Source of the DNA: M3007 sp032115775
GTDB taxonomy: Bacteria > Bacteroidota > Bacteroidia > Chitinophagales > Saprospiraceae
Assembly: GCA_032115775.1 (NCBI GenBank)
Contig: JAUMBL010000038.1
Location: 1 to 64,000, forward strand
Reading direction: 5' to 3'
Length of the DNA: 64,000 nucleotides
This document shows, one piece after another, positions 59,500 through 64,000 of the stretch (within the stretch, counting starts at the first letter, position 1; every line of letters starts with the position of its first letter). The notes under the pieces are model-generated. The model was not told the DNA's origin, did not search any database, and saw only the letters and a program-made list of their open reading frames with translations. A program made the position numbers and the translations under genes.

Positions 59500-61968
59500 T
59501 TATCCGCCGCGCACCAAGGCTGATAATTTCGTTTCAAACGCCTTTTGCAAATCCTGCATCAGGGCGTCTATTTCTTTATCTTCCAGTGTCTTGGTCGGGT
59601 TTTCAAAAAGGAAACTGACGGCGTACGATTTTTTACCCGGACCGAGTTTAGATTCGTCTTCAAACACATCGAACAAATTCACCTCTTTGAGTATCTTCTT
59701 CGCTGTTTTAAGCGCCAGTTGGCTCACCTCGCCGAATGGCACGCGGCGATCGAGCACCAGCGCCAAGTCGCGGCGCACCGTCGGGAATTTACTCAATTCC
59801 TGATACCGCACCCGATTGGCGCCATGCGCGGCGAGTAGGTTGTCCAGATTCAAATCTGCGACAAAAACGGCATTTTTAATATCCATCATCTTGCAGACGG
59901 CCGGCGATACCTGGCCGAATACCGCCAGTTCTTGCGGGCCGCGGTGCAAGCGCACGCCATATTGGAACGCCTGGTGTTCGCCCGGCTGCAGCACCGTTTC
60001 CTGGTATCCGGAGATACCCAGTCGGGCAAGAATTTGTACGACGTACGGTTTCAGCGTGTAGAAGTCGGTTTTTTCTTTGCCGGTCGGCTGCCAGCTCTCC
60101 GGTTGGCGCGCGCCGGTGAGAAACAGCGCCAGCCGCTGGGTTTCCGGGAAGATTGTTTTTTCTCCCTGTTGTTCGCGCCGGTAGGTTTTTCCGATTTCGA
60201 ACAGGCGCAGGTCGGGATGCCGGCGGTTTTGGTTGTGGCGGACGGCCTCCAAGCCGCCGAACAGCAGCGTGGGGCGCATGCAGTCCAACCCCTGATTTGC
60301 CGTATTGTGTACATACGCCAGGGTCTCGGCAGATATCGGGAAAATAGCCGCTTCGCCCGTGTAGTAGTCCGAATTCGAAAGCGACAAACTCATCGCCTCG
60401 AAGAACCCGTTGGCCGCCAGCAAATCAGACAGCATATTCCGGACGGATTCCGGGTTCGGCTTGGGCGAAATTTCCATGCTGGTTCGCATGCTGTCCGGAG
60501 CGGGCACGTTATCCAACCCGTATATACGCAGAATCTCTTCAATGACATCCGCCTCGCGCAGCACCTCCGGTTTATTGGTCGGCACCCGAACAGACAGGCT
60601 CTCGGTGTTTTCGTGCTCGATGCCCATGTCCAACGCCTCCAAGATCTGCCGCACCCGAGCCGGTTCTATTGAAATACCGATGAGTGCATTGATTCGGGCG
60701 TAGCGCAGCGACACTTCCTTCTGCGCTACTTTTTCCGGATAAACGTCGAACACGTCGGAAGCGACCGCCCCGCCGGCGAGTTCCGCGATGAGGTACACCG
60801 CCCGCTGGAGCGCGAACAGCGCGCCGTTGGGATCCACGCCCTTTTCGAACATCCAGGCGGCATCGGTGCGCAACCCGTGGCGGATCATCGAGCGACGTAT
60901 CCACCCGGAATCAAAGCAGGCGCTTTCGAGGAATACTTCAGTCGTGGCCTCCGTCACACCGCTGTCGGCGCCGCCAAACACGCCGCCCATACACAAAGGC
61001 GCCGATTCGGCGTCGCAGATCATCAGATCGTCAGCAGCGAGGGCGCGATCCTGTTCGTCCAGCGTTTTGAAAACCGTACCGGCGGGGAGGGTTTTCACCC
61101 GGATATGCCGGCCTTGTATGGCTTGCGCATCAAACGCGTGGAGCGGCTGCCCCAGTTCGATGCGCACATAATTCGTGATGTCCACAATATTATTGATAGG
61201 ACGTTGCCCGACTGCAAGGAGGCGTTGTTGCAGCCATTCGGGACTTTCCTGCACGCGTACTCCGCGCAGCAGCACGCCGGTATAGCGCTTGCAGGCCTCC
61301 GGATTTTCCACCGAAACGCGAAAATCGCCGGGGGCGGGTTGGATAGCGGGCGCTTCGAGCATGCGGATCGGCGCGGGTTGGTTTTCCCGCGCGCGCAAAT
61401 AGGCGGCCAGGTCGCGCGCGATGCCGAGGTGATTCGTGGCGTCTGCCCGATTGGGCGTCAGGCCGATTTCGATCACCGTATCACCCGTTTTTTGCAGATA
61501 TTCCGAAGCCCGAATCCCCGTTTTCGTATCGGGGGGCAGCACCATAATTCCGGCGTGATCGTTGCCGATCCCCAGTTCATCCTCCGCGCAAATCATACCT
61601 TGAGACAGCACGCCGCGCACCTTACGCTCTCCGATGGTAAAGAGCGAACCGTCCTTGCTGAAAACGCGCGCGCCGGGCACGGCCACCAGCACTTTTTGGC
61701 CGGCAGCTACATTCGGGGCGCCGCAAACAATCGAGCGCAATACGCCGTCGCCGAGATCTACCTGCGTAGCGGAGAGGTGATCGGTGTCCGGTATCGGCGC
61801 GCATTCCGTCACAAGGCCTGTAAAAACCAAGTCCAAATCGGCAGCCGAGGGCTTCACTTCATCCCATCCTTCCACTTCGAGGCCCAGCGAGGTCAATATA
61901 TCGGCGATTTCAGAGGTTTGTTTATCCAGATCGAGAAAATCCCGAATCCAACTCAGAGAAATCTTCAT
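59500..61968 (-). CDS. pheT: Phenylalanine--tRNA ligase beta subunit
   Basis: The 822-residue protein has the PheT layout. An N-terminal tRNA-binding OB fold (ECAPIPDTDHLSATQVDLGD, about 40-150) is followed by the B3/B4 editing domain with the KRYTGVLLRGV and GQPLHAFDAQAI motifs. The B5 domain (VSLRYARINALIGISIEPAR) and the catalytic-like core come next. The C-terminal FDX-ACB domain has the SKFPTVRRDLALVLDRRVPF strand. With PheS it charges tRNA-Phe. pheS is elsewhere. It is the first gene of a pheT-rny pair on the minus strand. Confidence 0.97.
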   Translation of the reverse strand: MKISLSWIRDFLDLDKQTSEIADILTSLGLEVEGWDEVKPSAADLDLVFTGLVTECAPIPDTDHLSATQVDLGDGVLRSIVCGAPNVAAGQKVLVAVPGARVFSKDGSLFTIGERKVRGVLSQGMICAEDELGIGNDHAGIMVLPPDTKTGIRASEYLQKTGDTVIEIGLTPNRADATNHLGIARDLAAYLRARENQPAPIRMLEAPAIQPAPGDFRVSVENPEACKRYTGVLLRGVRVQESPEWLQQRLLAVGQRPINNIVDITNYVRIELGQPLHAFDAQAIQGRHIRVKTLPAGTVFKTLDEQDRALAADDLMICDAESAPLCMGGVFGGADSGVTEATTEVFLESACFDSGWIRRSMIRHGLRTDAAWMFEKGVDPNGALFALQRAVYLIAELAGGAVASDVFDVYPEKVAQKEVSLRYARINALIGISIEPARVRQILEALDMGIEHENTESLSVRVPTNKPEVLREADVIEEILRIYGLDNVPAPDSMRTSMEISPKPNPESVRNMLSDLLAANGFFEAMSLSLSNSDYYTGEAAIFPISAETLAYVHNTANQGLDCMRPTLLFGGLEAVRHNQNRRHPDLRLFEIGKTYRREQQGEKTIFPETQRLALFLTGARQPESWQPTGKEKTDFYTLKPYVVQILARLGISGYQETVLQPGEHQAFQYGVRLHRGPQELAVFGQVSPAVCKMMDIKNAVFVADLNLDNLLAAHGANRVRYQELSKFPTVRRDLALVLDRRVPFGEVSQLALKTAKKILKEVNLFDVFEDESKLGPGKKSYAVSFLFENPTKTLEDKEIDALMQDLQKAFETKLSALVRGG

Positions 61969-62147
61969 TTACACAAATACTACAAAGAAAAAATACAAAA
62001 TAACGCCGGAAAATGTCGGCAAATTTATTTAAACAGCAAAGATAGCATAATTTTTAAAATTTACAGGTTAATATAAAACCGCAATTTTTAGCGCCCGGGC
62101 ATTGGGCGCGTTCGCGCGACATTCGGCGACAGGACGCTTGCAAACGA

Positions 62148-62178
62148 AAGGAATATTCAATAAAAACTGCTATCTTTG
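62148..62178 (+). promoter_or_regulatory. Promoter of the small His-rich protein gene, possibly leaderless
   Basis: TTG (62148-62150), 20 nt, then TATCTTTG (62171-62178) fits the Bacteroidota consensus well. Transcription normally starts about 5-7 nt after the box, so the ATG at 62183 would be at or next to +1. Confidence 0.6.
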
Positions 62179-62182
62179 CAGC

Positions 62183-62578
62183 ATGCGCGCTAACGTATTT
62201 CTTATCTTGTACCTGTACATCGCGTTTGCACCTTTGCAGCTGCGGGATGAATTAGTGCGCCTGCCCAGTTTGATCGCGCATTTCCAACTGCACCGACAGG
62301 ACGACCCCGGGCAAAATTTGCTATCCTTTTTTGCGCAGCATTACGGACAAGAATTCGCGCAGCATCAATCGGAGCACGACCACTCGGACTTGCCCGGCAA
62401 GGCGCACCACCCGCATGATTGTACGTGCGCCGCGGCCATGGCGCAAATCGTCACGACGCATATTTTGCCGACGCTGCACCCGCCCCTGGAAATGATGGGC
62501 GCCCGCTATTTTCCGGCAGACAATCTGCTCCCTTCCTCCATTCCCGATAATATCTGGCAACCGCCCAGAAAGGCTTGA
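62183..62578 (+). CDS. Small histidine-rich protein upstream of metal efflux pump
   Basis: From the ATG at 62183 the product has 131 residues. The N-terminal hydrophobic stretch (MRANVFLILYLYIAFAPLQL) is a signal peptide or anchor. A helical region and then a His/Asp/Cys-rich segment follow (HQSEHDHSDL ... HHPHDCTC) that could bind metal ions. Similar small proteins precede CusA/CzcA-type pumps in other Bacteroidota, as far as I recall. It may be a metal-binding accessory for the pump that starts at 62956, although the family 2 element lies between. A longer frame to 62102 starts before the promoter and was not used. Confidence 0.65.
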   Translation: MRANVFLILYLYIAFAPLQLRDELVRLPSLIAHFQLHRQDDPGQNLLSFFAQHYGQEFAQHQSEHDHSDLPGKAHHPHDCTCAAAMAQIVTTHILPTLHPPLEMMGARYFPADNLLPSSIPDNIWQPPRKA

Positions 62579-62780
62579 TACCTGGCGCCGCGTCCAGCAA
62601 ATAGCGCATGAATATGGCGGCCCAATTTTCCCTTCCTCTGCGTTGCTTGGCGGTCACAATATCCCTTATTGCGCCCTTCTCGCGCCTGGATGAAGACAAA
62701 ATTTGTCTCCCCAATTCATACGCTATTCGCCGAGGGTGTATCATAAGTCCGTGAAAGATCCGTTAAGCAAATAAATATTT
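62579..62780. other. Gap between the His-rich gene and family 2 element
   Basis: No convincing gene is present. AGACAAAATTTGTCT (62694-62708) is an almost perfect palindrome that could be an operator for the downstream pump. A minus-strand open frame from 62744 looks like noise. Confidence 0.3.
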
Positions 62781-62873
62781 TGTTTGGTTGCCTATTTTTT
62801 TGATTTTTTTAGAAAAAATCAAAAAAATAGGCAACCAAACATTATTTTATTTCGCCGCCGAAGGCGGCGAAAT
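62781..62873 (+). repeat. Family 2 bipartite hairpin element, copy 4
   Basis: A 29-bp perfect stem (62781-62841, loop TAG, outer part TGTTTGGTTGCCTATTTTTT, apex TGATTTTTT) is followed after 7 nt by the invariant GC stem (62849-62873, loop GAA). Orientation is as copy 1. It lies 83 bp upstream of the CusA-type pump start and 203 bp after the His-rich gene. Confidence 0.9.
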
Positions 62874-62955
62874 ACTTGTGACACCCCCCAGGTCAAAAGA
62901 CTGTAAACGCCCCGAAGAAGTCACTATTCTTTATCATAAAAAGCCTTTCTGAGCG

Positions 62956-64000
62956 ATGTTAAATCGTCTGATCCAGCTGTCTGTACAGCATAAAGGAATC
63001 GTACTCTTATTTGTACTATTCATGGCCTTGATCGGAATCTGGTCTTTTACCAGATTACCTATTGATGCAATCCCCGACATTACCAACAACCAGGCGCAGG
63101 TGCTCACGGTATGCCCGACGCTGGCCACCCCGGAGGTGGAACAGTTTGTCACCGCGCCGATCGAAAACGCCGTCAAATCCATCCCCGGGGTGATCGAGCT
63201 CCGCTCGATATCCCGATTCGGACTGAGCGTGATTACGGTCGTTTTTCGCGAGGATATTGATATGTACCTCGCCCGGCAATTGTTGAACGAAAAACTGCGC
63301 GCGGCAGAGGACATGATCCCCGCCGGTTTCGGCAAGCCGGAACTCGCGCCCATCTCCACCGGCCTGGGCGAAATCCTGCACTACCGCATCGAACCCTTAC
63401 CCGGTTATGAAGCCCGCTATTCGCCATCGGATTTGCGCACGATTCAAGACTGGATTGTCAAAAAACAACTCATCGGCATCCCCGGCGTGGTTGAAATCAA
63501 CAGTTTCGGCGGTTACCTGAAACAATATGAGGTCGCCGTAACGCCGGAACGGCTCCGCGCCTTCGGACTCAGTATCCAGGATATCTTCGCTGCGCTGGAA
63601 AGCGCCAACGAAAATTCCGGCGGCGGGTACATCGAAAAAAATACCAGCGCGTACTTTATCCGAAGCCAGGGTCTGGCGCGCTCGCTCGACGACCTGCGCA
63701 AAATCGTGGTAGTGAACAGCGGCGGTGTGCCGGTGCTGATCGGCGATGTGGCCGACGTGCGCTACGGCCACGCCCTGCGGTACGGCGCCGTGAGCCACAA
63801 CGGCGAAGGAGAAATCGTGCTGGGTATCGTAATGATGCTCAAAGGAGAAAATGCCGCCGAGGTAATCCGGAACGTGAAGTCCAGATTGGCGACGGTGCAA
63901 AAAACGCTGCCGAAAGGGGTCGCCATCACCACCTTTCTCGACCGCGAAAAACTGGTGCATCGCACGATTGACACCGTGAAACGCAACCTGATCGAAGGCG
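62956..64000 (+). CDS. CusA/CzcA heavy-metal RND efflux permease (N-terminal part, cut by window edge)
   Basis: The plus strand from the ATG at 62956 is open to the end of the window (348 codons). It reads LNRLIQLSVQHKGIVLLFVL, then a first membrane helix followed by RLPIDAIPDITNNQAQVLT. The latter is the signature of heavy-metal-exporting RND pumps (CusA, CzcA). The porter domain follows (VITVVFREDIDMYLARQLL, GIPGVVEINSFGGYLKQYEV, GGVPVLIGDVADVRYG). About one third of the ~1040-residue protein is visible. The membrane-fusion (CusB) and outer membrane partners would be expected downstream, outside the window. Confidence 0.95.
   Translation, partial: MLNRLIQLSVQHKGIVLLFVLFMALIGIWSFTRLPIDAIPDITNNQAQVLTVCPTLATPEVEQFVTAPIENAVKSIPGVIELRSISRFGLSVITVVFREDIDMYLARQLLNEKLRAAEDMIPAGFGKPELAPISTGLGEILHYRIEPLPGYEARYSPSDLRTIQDWIVKKQLIGIPGVVEINSFGGYLKQYEVAVTPERLRAFGLSIQDIFAALESANENSGGGYIEKNTSAYFIRSQGLARSLDDLRKIVVVNSGGVPVLIGDVADVRYGHALRYGAVSHNGEGEIVLGIVMMLKGENAAEVIRNVKSRLATVQKTLPKGVAITTFLDREKLVHRTIDTVKRNLIEG

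Noticed and set aside
62451..62744. Minus-strand frame of 97 codons near the His-rich gene
   Set aside because: It overlaps a better supported plus-strand gene with a promoter and has no family resemblance that I can support.

Overview
The window is a contiguous piece of a Bacteroidota chromosome with roughly 50-55% GC. The lineage call rests on several things seen here: type IX secretion genes (porU, porV), three cargo-type proteins with T9SS sorting domains, gldG, a DUF5606-like protein, and many upstream regions with the Bacteroidota promoter pattern TTTG-N19-21-TAnnTTTG. The GC content and cargo style suggest a Saprospiria- or Chitinophagia-like organism, but the genus cannot be read from the sequence. 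No rRNA, tRNA, CRISPR array, prophage or intact transposase was found.

Layout. 1-7 kb: ribosomal proteins L27/L21, a TPR protein, a DEAD-box helicase, an array of about 50-bp tandem repeats, an epimerase, a lipoprotein cytochrome c, a glycosyltransferase, a DUF5606 protein and frr. 7-15.4 kb: a SpoIIE-type phosphatase, a biotin carrier protein, a 1352-residue protein with tandem cyclase domains, NTPase and TPRs (soluble adenylyl cyclase architecture), a FucP-type transporter and a GH108-like muramidase. 15.5-31.3 kb: a secretion block with a 1977-residue T9SS type B protein, a secreted sugar dehydrogenase with a type A sorting domain, a GH3 protein, a GNAT enzyme, porV and porU. 31.5-39.2 kb: housekeeping genes (threonine dehydrogenase-like, MoxR ATPase, rsgA, TIGR02757, carA, rsmI, purS, pssA). 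39.7-54.4 kb: an SprB-repeat T9SS protein, an acyltransferase, a response regulator, rlmN, a VWA membrane protein, a large sortilin-like beta-propeller protein, gldG and a small ABM protein. 54.4-64 kb: RNase HI, a thioredoxin-fold protein, a VOC protein, rny, pheT, a small His-rich protein and the start of a CusA/CzcA heavy-metal pump.

The most unusual content is between the genes. Two dispersed families of palindromic elements recur with no transposase nearby. Family 1 (five copies: 7125, 13125, 39511, 44566, 45453) is an imperfect palindrome of up to about 160 bp bounded by GTAACTACTTAGCCGG inverted repeats, and exists in full-length, half and ends-only forms. Family 2 (four copies: 15394, 33613, 52128, 62781) is bipartite: an invariant 11-bp GC hairpin set 7-9 nt from a 27-29-bp perfect hairpin whose apex is constant but whose outer stem differs in every copy with full compensation. 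Both look like non-autonomous, structure-maintained elements and are the best candidates for an undescribed system here. Also notable are a 34-bp perfect hairpin overlapping a gene end, plus-strand hairpin/T-tract signals with no plus-strand gene, and a promoter placed so close to a start codon that its mRNA may be leaderless.

The genes cooperate most clearly in type IX secretion: PorU and PorV process and shuttle cargo, and the proteins at 15.5, 21.5 and 39.7 kb carry the matching C-terminal signals.
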